From the NCBI GenBank assembly GCA_023393825.1, contig JAEXBW010000129.1, positions 1-12,532 of the forward strand: DNA of 12,532 nt, in the 5' to 3' direction. Source of the stretch: Elusimicrobiota bacterium. Its GTDB lineage: Bacteria; Elusimicrobiota; Elusimicrobia; Elusimicrobiales; Elusimicrobiaceae. The notes under the pieces are model-generated. The model was not told the origin of the DNA and searched no databases. It saw only the letters and a program-made list of their open reading frames with translations. Positions 5,911 to 12,532 of this stretch are shown here, in pieces (position 1 is the stretch's first letter; the number at the start of each line of letters is the position of its first letter). A program made the translations under genes and the position numbers.

Positions 5911-7038
5911 ATGAACAACACAAAAGCAGTTCCTTTATTTAATTTACAAAAACAACACGATAGTCTTAAGCAGGAGCTTAACCAAGCAGCAGTTGATGCC
6001 TTAAACTCTATGCATTGGCTTTTAGGCCCTAAAACACAAGCCTTTGAGGCAGAATTTGCCGCAGCCGTAAACGGTAAATATTGCGTTAGCTGCTCCTCGG
6101 GCGCAAGCGCCATACAAATTGCGCTTATGGCAGCGGGCGTAGGCAAAGGCGACGAGGTTATTACAACCCCGTTTACCTTTGTAGCCACAACCACTTCCGT
6201 AACATTAACGGGCGCGGACTTTGTTTTTGCCGATATAGACCCCGTTACATACAATTTAGACCCTAAAGATATTGAGCGCAAAATAACCAAAAAGACAAAA
6301 GCTATTTTACCCGTGCATTTATACGGCTATCCCGCCAATATGCCCGAAATTATGGCAATAGCAAAAAAACATAATCTTAAAGTTATTGAAGACTGCGCGC
6401 AAAGCCACCTTGCCAAAGCCGCGGGAGAATATACGGGAACGATAGGCGACGCGGGCTGCTTCAGCTTTTACCCCAGCAAGAACCTTGGCGCGTGCGGCGA
6501 CGCGGGCGCGATAGTAACCAATAATAAAGAAATTGCCGACGCCTGCACAAGCATACGCCACAGCGGCCGCTCTTTAGGCAAAGCCTACGAATACGACAGA
6601 GAAGGCTCAACCTTAAGAATGGACGAAATACAGGCGGCAATATTAAGTGTAAAGCTTAAACATTTACAAGCTTGGACCGACGCCAGAACAAAAGTTGCGG
6701 ACCTTTACAGAAAGAAACTTGCGGGTATTAAAGAAGTTACTTTACCGCCCGCCGCGCCGGAAGGCTGGAGCCAAAGCTATTACGTTTTTACGATAAGAGT
6801 AAAAGACCGTGATGCTTTAAGCGCGCACCTAAAAGCAAACAATATAGGCAATGCGGTTTATTACCCCGTGCCTTTATACAAACAGCCGTGCTACGCTCAC
6901 TTAAACTGTAAGAAGGAAGACTATCCTAATACGGAAGCCGCCGCCCTTGAAGTGCTTTCTATCCCAATGTTCCCCGAACTTACGGAAGAAGAAGCCGATA
7001 TAGTGTGCAATGCGATAAAAGAGTTTTATAAAAAATAA
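5911..7038 (+). CDS. DegT/DnrJ/EryC1/StrS family PLP-dependent sugar aminotransferase
   Basis: A 375-residue fold-type I aminotransferase, full length for the family. These enzymes transfer the amino group of glutamate to a keto-sugar nucleotide (UDP- or dTDP-linked), making amino sugars for O-antigen, capsule or glycoprotein glycans. The opening VPLFNLQKQHDSL (7-19) is typical. Other features are the phosphate-binding region CSSGASAIQIAL (61-72), TTPFTFVATT (85-94), ADIDPVTYNLDP (107-118), VIEDCAQSH (158-166) with D161 for the pyridine nitrogen, and FSFYPSKNLGACGDAGAI (184-201) with K190 as the Schiff-base lysine. The later SGRSLGKAYEYDREGSTLRMDEIQ block shapes the sugar site. No other nucleotide-sugar genes lie near, so the substrate cannot be named; WbpE-like or QdtB/DesV-like roles are both possible. 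The start is 2 bases after the mgtC stop, without a good ribosome site. A terminator follows directly. Confidence 0.9.
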   Translation: MNNTKAVPLFNLQKQHDSLKQELNQAAVDALNSMHWLLGPKTQAFEAEFAAAVNGKYCVSCSSGASAIQIALMAAGVGKGDEVITTPFTFVATTTSVTLTGADFVFADIDPVTYNLDPKDIERKITKKTKAILPVHLYGYPANMPEIMAIAKKHNLKVIEDCAQSHLAKAAGEYTGTIGDAGCFSFYPSKNLGACGDAGAIVTNNKEIADACTSIRHSGRSLGKAYEYDREGSTLRMDEIQAAILSVKLKHLQAWTDARTKVADLYRKKLAGIKEVTLPPAAPEGWSQSYYVFTIRVKDRDALSAHLKANNIGNAVYYPVPLYKQPCYAHLNCKKEDYPNTEAAALEVLSIPMFPELTEEEADIVCNAIKEFYKK

Positions 7039-7055
7039 AAAGCTTAAAAACAGTT

Positions 7056-7088
7056 AAAACGAGCGGTATAAAAGCCGCTCGTTTTTTT
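7056..7088 (+). terminator. Rho-independent terminator after the aminotransferase gene
   Basis: Stem of 11 bp (AAAACGAGCGG 7056-7066 with CCGCTCGTTTT 7075-7085), an 8-base loop, and a T run to 7088. It lies 17 bases after the stop codon and closes the mgtC-aminotransferase unit. Confidence 0.93.
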
Positions 7089-7118
7089 GCGCGCTATTGC
7101 TTTTTTACCTTCATAACT

Positions 7119-7124
7119 TATAAT
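7119..7124 (+). promoter_or_regulatory. -10 box for the ankyrin-pilin pair
   Basis: TATAAT followed by AT, the same TATAATAT string as at 3416 and 4170. It lies between the upstream terminator and the ribosome site AGGGGA (7155-7160). The leader would be about 35 bases. No convincing -35. Confidence 0.5.
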
Positions 7125-7166
7125 ATAAATGAAGGATAAACATTTTCGTTTAAAAGGGGAACTTCC

Positions 7167-7934
7167 TTGAAAATCGCGGGGAAGCATTTTGGCGATACAA
7201 ACTTCAAAAGAATACTGGGCATAATAAGCTTTGGTTGCGCCTTGGCTGCCATGCTTGTGTTTGTAATAATGGAAGAGGCTCAAACATTAAACGGTTTTTG
7301 GGCAAGCGGCTCCGTGCGTTTCTTTTTGGGTGTGGTATTGTGCTTCTTCCCGATAGGGCAGGGTGTTGCGGGGTTTTTAATTAAAAACACGCAGAGTAAA
7401 AAAAATAAATATTGGCTTAAGGTGTTTTTTGGGCTTACCCTGCTGCATCTTATAATTTTAATACAACTTGCCGCCTTTTTACGTTTTCCTTTAGCTTTCG
7501 CGCCATTGGATATTGCGTGGATTCTTTATATAAGAAAACTTATAAAAACAAAGCGCGTAACCGTTAAAAAGATTTTTGACCAAACCCCGATAAATACAAA
7601 TGCCCCTCATATTGATGATGCCGTGCTTACGCTTGCCATTAACGAAGCCGACGAAAACGGGCTTACATTGCTTATGCACGCCGCTTTATATAACGATACG
7701 CAGACTGTACGCCAACTTTTGAAGGAACCGGGCATAGACGTTAACTGCCAACACGAAACGACGGGGAACACCTCCCTCGGGCTTGCCGCGTGGAACGGGC
7801 ATTACGAATGCGCGCATATGCTTTTGCTGCACCCAGATATAGATATAACCATACGCAATAATGACGGCCTTACCGCCTTTGATTTAGCCCGCGCCAACGG
7901 GCATTTTGCACTTGCCGATATGCTGCGCCGTTAA
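7167..7934 (+). CDS. Membrane protein with C-terminal ankyrin repeats
   Basis: A 255-residue protein in two parts. The N-terminal half has about four hydrophobic spans (near 14-34, 51-73, 83-105, 107-123) followed by a basic patch IRKLIKTKR (122-130). The C-terminal half carries two good ankyrin repeats and one partial: DENGLTLLMHAALYNDTQTV at 162-181, running on to about 192; GNTSLGLAAWNGHYECAHML at 200-219, running on to about 228; and NNDGLTAFDLARANGHFALA at 231-250. By the positive-inside rule the repeats should face the cytoplasm, where ankyrin repeats normally bind other proteins. The start is TTG, chosen because AGGGGA sits 6 bases upstream; the N-terminus would otherwise be shortened into the first span. 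The partner and role are unknown. The gene ends 12 bases before a pilin-like gene with no terminator between, so the two are probably co-transcribed. Confidence 0.8.
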   Translation: MKIAGKHFGDTNFKRILGIISFGCALAAMLVFVIMEEAQTLNGFWASGSVRFFLGVVLCFFPIGQGVAGFLIKNTQSKKNKYWLKVFFGLTLLHLIILIQLAAFLRFPLAFAPLDIAWILYIRKLIKTKRVTVKKIFDQTPINTNAPHIDDAVLTLAINEADENGLTLLMHAALYNDTQTVRQLLKEPGIDVNCQHETTGNTSLGLAAWNGHYECAHMLLLHPDIDITIRNNDGLTAFDLARANGHFALADMLRR

Positions 7935-7946
7935 AAAGGATTTATT

Positions 7947-8423
7947 ATGAAAGCCAAAGGTTTTACTCTTTTGGAGATGCTTGTAGTTTCGCTGATTATA
8001 GGAATACTTGCCGCCATTGCCCTGCCCAAATATCAGCTTGCGGCGGAAAAAGCGCGCGCGGCAGAAGGTATAACAATTTTAAGAAGCCTGCGCGACGCGC
8101 AATTTAATTATTTTCTTACTCACGGCAAATACAGCAATGATATAAATGATTTGGATATCTCTTTCCCCGGGGAAGACGGCTCTTATTCTGGCGTGCCGAG
8201 AAAAGAAAGCAAAAACTTTTCCTACGCCGTAAAAAATATAGAAAACGAACTTGCCGTAGCCTCCCGCAAGCCTCTTATTAAGGATTACGGCCTTAAGGCG
8301 CAAGGGCAGCAGCTTATCTGCCGTGTTTATACCTCTTTCGGCAGAGATGTGTGCAAGAGTTTCGGCGGAGAGAGAGTTGCCGATTTAGTGGGAGAGCAAT
8401 ACGAAGCTTACGAAATTAAATAA
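7947..8423 (+). CDS. Type IV pilin-like / pseudopilin protein
   Basis: A 158-residue protein with a textbook class III signal: MKAKG then FTLLEMLVV, cleaved by prepilin peptidase after G5, with the +5 glutamate at E10. Residues 6-28 are the hydrophobic assembly helix (ending IALPKYQ), continuing into an amphipathic, charged helix at 29-58. A globular C-terminal domain follows. C125 and C136 could form a disulfide, placed like the D-loop pair of type IVa pilins. The short leader and helix fit pilins or GspG-type pseudopilins. No assembly ATPase, platform or peptidase gene is in the window, so the machine is encoded elsewhere. Elusimicrobiota genomes, as I recall, carry many such single pilin genes, and the KARAAEGITILRSLRDAQ segment is in that style. 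AAAAGGA precedes the ATG. A strong terminator follows. Confidence 0.9.
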   Translation: MKAKGFTLLEMLVVSLIIGILAAIALPKYQLAAEKARAAEGITILRSLRDAQFNYFLTHGKYSNDINDLDISFPGEDGSYSGVPRKESKNFSYAVKNIENELAVASRKPLIKDYGLKAQGQQLICRVYTSFGRDVCKSFGGERVADLVGEQYEAYEIK

Positions 8424-8448
8424 TTTTTTTCCAAAATTTACGCAAATT

Positions 8449-8487
8449 AAAGACCCGCGGATTAATAAAAATCTGCGGGTCTTTTTT
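8449..8487 (+). terminator. Strong Rho-independent terminator after the pilin gene
   Basis: A 15-bp stem with one G-U pair: 8449-8463 (AAAGACCCGCGGATT) with 8470-8484 (AATCTGCGGGTCTTT), a 6-base loop AATAAA, and T to 8487. It lies between convergent genes. Read on the minus strand the stem is followed only by a broken T run, so bidirectional action for gyrA is possible but weaker. Confidence 0.95.
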
Positions 8488-8508
8488 ACTTTAAACAAGC
8501 TAGGTTTT

Positions 8509-8530
8509 GCGCCGCGCAGCAACGCGGCGT
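8509..8530 (-). terminator. GC-rich hairpin right after gyrA, without T run
   Basis: CGCCGCG (8510-8516) pairs with CGCGGCG (8523-8529) around a 6-base loop, 5 bases beyond the gyrA stop. On the minus strand it is followed by CAAAACC, not a T run, so it is not a standard intrinsic terminator. It may protect the mRNA 3' end or act together with the larger hairpin beyond. Confidence 0.4.
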
Positions 8531-8534
8531 AAAG

Positions 8535-11069
8535 CTATTTTTCTTCGGCGGTAAGTTCTGCTTCGCCGTTTTCGTCCCTTTCTTCTTCCTTAACTACAGG
8601 GGCTACTCTGGCTACTTTATCGGTTTCTTCCATCTTAACCAATCTTACGCCTTGCGCGTTGCGTCCGACGGAGCGAATTTCTTCGCATCTTAATCTTATG
8701 GCCATACCCTTTTCGGTTATTACCATAAGGTCTTTGGTTTCGTCCACAAGCTTAATACCCGCCACTTGTCCGTTGCGCTGCGTCGTTTTAATTGTTATCA
8801 CGCCGCTGCCGCCGCGGTTCTGCGCGCGGTATTCATTAAACTCTGTGCGCTTGCCGTAACCGTTTTCGCAAACGGAAAGCACGTCAGGCTGTTCTCCGCC
8901 TCTGGGGGCGTGTTCCATACCCACAACATTATCGCCTTCCGCCAAGCGGATACCGCGTACGCCTTTTGCGGTTCTGCCCATGGCGCGTACCTGCGTTTCG
9001 TCAAATCTTATGGATTTGCCTTGCTTGGTAGCTATGATAATGTCGCTGGTGCCATGCGTTTCCTGTACGGAAACAAGCACGTCTCCTTCTTCCAACCCGA
9101 TGGCTATAATACCCGTTCTGCGGATATTGGCAAACTCTGCAAGTTCCACTCTCTTTACAGTACCTAATCTGGTACACATTGTAAGATATGTTTCGCCCGC
9201 GTTCTTGGGGTCAAAATCTCTAAAGGCTACGGCGGAGGTTACTTTTTCTTCGCCTGAAATCTGCAACAGGTTAACTATTGCTTTGCCTTTGGACTGGCGG
9301 TTGCCTTCTGGTATTTCAAAGGCTTTAAGCGCAAATACGCGGCCGCGTGTCGTAAACATAAGAATTGTTGAGTGGCTGGAGGTTACAAAGAGGTGTTCAA
9401 TAAAATCTTCCTCTTTCGTTTTTCCGCCGATAATGCCCTTTCCGCCGCGGTTTTGCGATTTATAAGTATCAAGCGGGATGCGCTTTGCGTAACCGTCGTT
9501 GGAAAGTGTAATAACAACATCTTGTTCTTCAATCAAATCTTCTATGCAGAAGTCCGTAACTTCATTGGCTATTTCGGTCTTTCTGGCATTGCCGTATTGT
9601 TTCTTCATCTCGCCCAGTTCGGTGATAATAATGTCCAAAATACGCTGAGGATTGGCCAAAATATCCTGCAATTCTTTAATTAAGGCAACAAGCTCTTTTT
9701 GTTCCTGCTGAATAGCTACGGCGGAAAGCTGCGTTAACTGGTGCAAGCGCATATCCAAAATAGCCTGTGTTTGAGCTTCGCTTAATTTAAAGCGGTTCAT
9801 AAGGTTAAGCTTGGCTTCCGTAGCGTCTTGCGACTTGCGGATTATCGCCACAACTTCGTCCATATTGGCTATGGCTACAAGCAAACCTTCTAAAATATGT
9901 TCGCGCTTTAAGGCTTTATTTAAGTCAAAGCGTGTGCGGTTTGTAATAACTTCTTGGCGGTGTTTTACATACTGGAGCATTGTTTCTTTAAGGCTCAGTA
10001 CGCGCGGTTTGCCGTCAACAATGGCAAGCATATTAACGCCGAAGGATGTTTGCAACTGCGTGTGTTTATATAACTGGTTTAAAACCACTTGGCCCGTTGC
10101 ATCTCTCTTAAGTTCTATTACAAGGCGCATACCGCGGCGGTCCGACTCGTCGCGAATATCTGAAATTTCCGTAATTTTTTTATCTCTTACAAGGCCGGCG
10201 ATAGCTTCAATAAGGTTGGTTTTGTTAACCTGATAAGGGATTTCCGTTACGATAATGCTTTCTCTGCCGCCCTTCATTTCTTCAATTTCGGCTTTAGCCT
10301 GTATGCGAAGTGAGCCGCGGCCCGTTTCAAAATAATCGTAAACGCCTTTTGTGCCGCGAAGGATGCCGCCCGTCGGGAAGTCTGGGCCTTTTACAATCTG
10401 CATAAGTTCTTTTGTGCTGATTGCGTGGTTATGGATAACGGCAACAATGCCGTCGCAAATTTCCGCAAGGTTATGCGTAGGAATATTTGTTGCCATACCT
10501 ACCGCGATACCGTTGGAACCGTTTACCAAAAGCTGCGGCATTTTGCCGGGCAGTACGGAAGGTTCGCTTAAAGAACCGTCGTAGTTAGGTATAAATTTTA
10601 CGGTATCTTTATCAAGGTCTGCCAAAAGTTCGTCGGCAATGGCTTGAAGGCGGACTTCGGTATAACGCATAGCGGCGGGAGAGTCCCCGTCTACGGAGCC
10701 GAAGTTACCCTGCCCGTTTACCAAAGTGTTGCGCATAGAAAAATCCTGCGCCATACGCACCAAAGCGTCATATACTGAAGAGTCGCCGTGCGGGTGATAT
10801 TTACCCAACACATCACCGACGACGCGGGCGGATTTTTTAAACGGTTTATTGTATTTTAAACCCATTTCCTGCATTGCGTAAAGTATGCGGCGGTGGACAG
10901 GTTTTAAACCGTCTCTTACGTCGGGCAAAGCGCGGCCTACGATAACGCTCATCGCGTAATCTATGTAGGAAGATTTCATTTCCTCGCTTATGTTACGGTC
11001 TTTTATGCCCAGATTTCCAAATAAATCTTTTGCTTTGGTTTCTGTATTTTGATTAAGATTGTCAGTCAT
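8535..11069 (-). CDS. gyrA: DNA gyrase subunit A
   Basis: An 844-residue GyrA, the cleavage-religation and DNA-wrapping subunit that, with GyrB, adds negative supercoils using ATP. The winged-helix/tower part (about 30-510) contains the fluoroquinolone-region segment KYHPHGDSSVYD (90-101) and the catalytic tyrosine Y136 in AAMRYTE (133-139). S97 and D101 match E. coli S83 and D87, the residues usually changed in quinolone resistance, so the site looks wild type. The C-terminal beta-pinwheel (about 510-825) holds the GyrA box at 539-545 as QNRGGKG; consensus is QRRGGKG, so position 2 is Asn. A second related motif, QNRGGSG, is at 750-756. Presence of the box argues for GyrA rather than ParC. 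The tail 827-844 is strongly acidic. AAGGAG precedes the ATG, overlapping the gyrB stop codon 11 bases away, so gyrB and gyrA form one operon. Confidence 0.97.
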   Translation of the reverse strand: MTDNLNQNTETKAKDLFGNLGIKDRNISEEMKSSYIDYAMSVIVGRALPDVRDGLKPVHRRILYAMQEMGLKYNKPFKKSARVVGDVLGKYHPHGDSSVYDALVRMAQDFSMRNTLVNGQGNFGSVDGDSPAAMRYTEVRLQAIADELLADLDKDTVKFIPNYDGSLSEPSVLPGKMPQLLVNGSNGIAVGMATNIPTHNLAEICDGIVAVIHNHAISTKELMQIVKGPDFPTGGILRGTKGVYDYFETGRGSLRIQAKAEIEEMKGGRESIIVTEIPYQVNKTNLIEAIAGLVRDKKITEISDIRDESDRRGMRLVIELKRDATGQVVLNQLYKHTQLQTSFGVNMLAIVDGKPRVLSLKETMLQYVKHRQEVITNRTRFDLNKALKREHILEGLLVAIANMDEVVAIIRKSQDATEAKLNLMNRFKLSEAQTQAILDMRLHQLTQLSAVAIQQEQKELVALIKELQDILANPQRILDIIITELGEMKKQYGNARKTEIANEVTDFCIEDLIEEQDVVITLSNDGYAKRIPLDTYKSQNRGGKGIIGGKTKEEDFIEHLFVTSSHSTILMFTTRGRVFALKAFEIPEGNRQSKGKAIVNLLQISGEEKVTSAVAFRDFDPKNAGETYLTMCTRLGTVKRVELAEFANIRRTGIIAIGLEEGDVLVSVQETHGTSDIIIATKQGKSIRFDETQVRAMGRTAKGVRGIRLAEGDNVVGMEHAPRGGEQPDVLSVCENGYGKRTEFNEYRAQNRGGSGVITIKTTQRNGQVAGIKLVDETKDLMVITEKGMAIRLRCEEIRSVGRNAQGVRLVKMEETDKVARVAPVVKEEERDENGEAELTAEEK

Positions 11070-11080
11070 TTAAAAACTCC

Positions 11081-12532
11081 TTAAATATCCAAATTCCTAA
11101 CTTCAAGAGCGTGTGATTCTATAAACGCTCTTCTGGGTTCCACTTTATCGCCCATAAGCGTGGTAAAGACGGTTTCCGTATCCACGGCGTTTTCTATAAC
11201 AACGCGCAGCAATTTGCGGCGGCTGGGGTCCATTGTAGTTTCCCACAGCTGTTCTGGGTTCATTTCACCCAAACCTTTGTAGCGCTGTATGGTTGCGCCT
11301 TGTGCGCCTGCGTCTTTAACCGCTTTTAAAAATTCCTGCAGACTGTATATTAACTGGTCTTTTTTACCGTCGTTAAGCGTAAACAAGGGGTTTACTCTTT
11401 TCTTTTCGTCGGTAATATGCGGGAACTGCGCTAAGTTAAAACCAAAAGCAGTAAGTTTATTTTCCGCCGCCAAAAGCTTGCCCAACTCTCTTAAGTTTTG
11501 GTGTTCGGGGATAAGGGCTTCGCTGTCAATTTCCGTTTCGGGAGTGCCTGCGGCAATAAGCTCTTCTCTCTTTTCGTTTACTGTTTGTGTTTCGTAGTCA
11601 AAGTATTCGTTCTCGCTGTAAAAATATCTGTAACCGCCGTCGTGCAAAGGCACGCGGGTAAGCGGCATAACTCCTTTTTCTTTAAAGCCGAAGTATTCCG
11701 TAAGGCCCATAGCTTTAACTTCAAGTTTAAATAAAAGGTCTTCAACTTCTCTTAATATTTTAAGGAAGCTTTCTAACTCTTTGGCATCAAGAACTGTGCC
11801 GTCTGTCTTTTTGGCTATTGTGGCGGAAAGAGCTTCTTTAAACAACCACGCCTGCATTTGTTCTTCCGTCTGCATATATTCTTCCGCCTTGCCTTTTTTT
11901 ACTTTATACAAAGGCGGCTGAGCTATATAAATATGCCCACTGTCCACAAGGGGTTTAAGCTGCCTGTAGAAGAAGGTTAAGAGCAGCGTGGTAATATGTT
12001 GTCCGTCCACGTCAGCATCAGCCATCAAAATAATTTTATGATAGCGTAATTTGGCAGGATCAAAACCGCCGTCCCCGTCGCCTACGCCTGTACCTAATGC
12101 GGAAATAAGAGTGCGTATTTCGTCGTTGGAAAGAATTTTTACAAGCTGGGATTTTTCCACGTTTAAAATTTTACCTTTAAGCGGCAAAATAGCTTGGAAA
12201 ACTCTGTCCCTGCCTTGCTTGGCGGAACCGCCGGCTGATTCCCCTTCTACAATAAAAAGTTCGCATCTTTCGGCGTTCTTTTCTTGACAGTCGGCTAATT
12301 TACCCGGCAAACCGCCTGATTCCAAAGCGCCTTTGCGGCGGGTTAAATCTTTTGCTTTTCTTGCCGCTTCTCTCGCAACCGCTGCGCCGATACATTTATC
12401 GCAAATGGCGCGGGCTGTTTTGGGGTTCTCTTCAAAGAAAGTGGCAAGAGTATCGCCTACAATAGAGCGGACGATACCTTCAATTTCGCTGTTGCCCAGT
12501 TTGGTTTTTGTCTGGCCTTCAAACTGCGGGTG
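11081..12532 (-). CDS. gyrB: DNA gyrase subunit B, N-terminus beyond window edge
   Basis: The 3' part of gyrB: 483 codons in frame from the right edge, so the ATPase (GHKL) domain is largely outside. The fragment starts HPQFEGQTKTKLGNSE, at the end of the transducer domain. The TOPRIM domain shows VEGESAGG (fragment 95-102, with the catalytic Glu) and MADADVDGQH (170-179, with the metal-binding Asp residues). QRYKGLGEMNPEQLWETTMD (416-435) is the conserved GyrA-contact tail, and the protein ends EVRNLDI. About 200 residues lie between PPLYKVKKGK (206-215) and QRYKGLGEM, where Bacillus-type GyrB has only about 30. This is the long insert seen in E. coli and other Gram-negative GyrB. The tail and insert fit GyrB better than ParE. 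The stop codon TAA is part of the gyrA ribosome site, 11 bases before its ATG. Confidence 0.96.
   Translation of the reverse strand, partial: HPQFEGQTKTKLGNSEIEGIVRSIVGDTLATFFEENPKTARAICDKCIGAAVAREAARKAKDLTRRKGALESGGLPGKLADCQEKNAERCELFIVEGESAGGSAKQGRDRVFQAILPLKGKILNVEKSQLVKILSNDEIRTLISALGTGVGDGDGGFDPAKLRYHKIILMADADVDGQHITTLLLTFFYRQLKPLVDSGHIYIAQPPLYKVKKGKAEEYMQTEEQMQAWLFKEALSATIAKKTDGTVLDAKELESFLKILREVEDLLFKLEVKAMGLTEYFGFKEKGVMPLTRVPLHDGGYRYFYSENEYFDYETQTVNEKREELIAAGTPETEIDSEALIPEHQNLRELGKLLAAENKLTAFGFNLAQFPHITDEKKRVNPLFTLNDGKKDQLIYSLQEFLKAVKDAGAQGATIQRYKGLGEMNPEQLWETTMDPSRRKLLRVVIENAVDTETVFTTLMGDKVEPRRAFIESHALEVRNLDI

Noticed and set aside
8659..12287. Several plus-strand open frames of 66-161 codons opposite gyrA and gyrB
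   Set aside because: They are antisense to two highly conserved genes and have no promoter, ribosome site or domain.
12323..12325. TTG as a start codon for gyrB
   Set aside because: The frame stays open to the window edge and the upstream residues match GyrB (PQFEGQTKTKLGNSE), so the gene continues beyond 12532.
1..12532. tRNA/rRNA genes, CRISPR arrays, insertion sequences or phage remnants
   Set aside because: I saw no cloverleaf, no regularly spaced repeats, no transposase or integrase motifs and no compositional break in reading the window.

Overview
The window reads as an ordinary chromosomal segment of a Gram-negative, diderm bacterium. The signs are a secreted beta-barrel protein ending in Phe, a Kdo-8-phosphate phosphatase (LPS core), a lipoprotein, and a GyrB with the long insert known from E. 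coli-type GyrB. The lone pilin-like protein closely resembles in style the pilin families I associate with Elusimicrobiota (Elusimicrobium-type gut bacteria). That placement is recollection and inference, at moderate confidence. Every base is of one compositional style, and I see no insertion sequence, phage gene, tRNA, rRNA or CRISPR array.

Layout. Positions 1-2036 (minus strand) hold a tight three-gene unit: a CsgG-like lipoprotein, an 80-residue single-span membrane protein and serS, which runs off the left edge. The genes are separated by 1 base and then by an ATGA overlap. A 42-base divergent gap leads into the plus-strand block. That block holds kdsC overlapping ccdA; an outer-membrane barrel gene with its own promoter and terminator; a DUF1646 ion transporter; an MgtC-family membrane protein followed closely by a DegT-family sugar aminotransferase, with a terminator; and a membrane ankyrin-repeat protein followed by a type IV pilin-like protein, with a strong terminator. 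Positions 8535-12532 (minus strand) hold gyrA and the 3' part of gyrB, convergent with the pilin gene.

Function. serS, gyrB and gyrA are housekeeping genes. Most of the middle block concerns the cell envelope: Kdo/LPS synthesis, thiol-disulfide electron transfer across the inner membrane, an outer-membrane barrel, ion transport, nucleotide-sugar amination and a pilin/pseudopilin. No gene-free stretch exceeds about 130 bases, and each gap holds recognisable promoter, ribosome-site or terminator elements.

No clear new system is visible. The best leads are modest: two genes whose -10 box lies exactly 6 bases before the ATG with no Shine-Dalgarno sequence (possible leaderless mRNAs); the coupled lipoprotein/membrane protein/serS unit; the membrane-ankyrin plus pilin pair; and a variant GyrA box.
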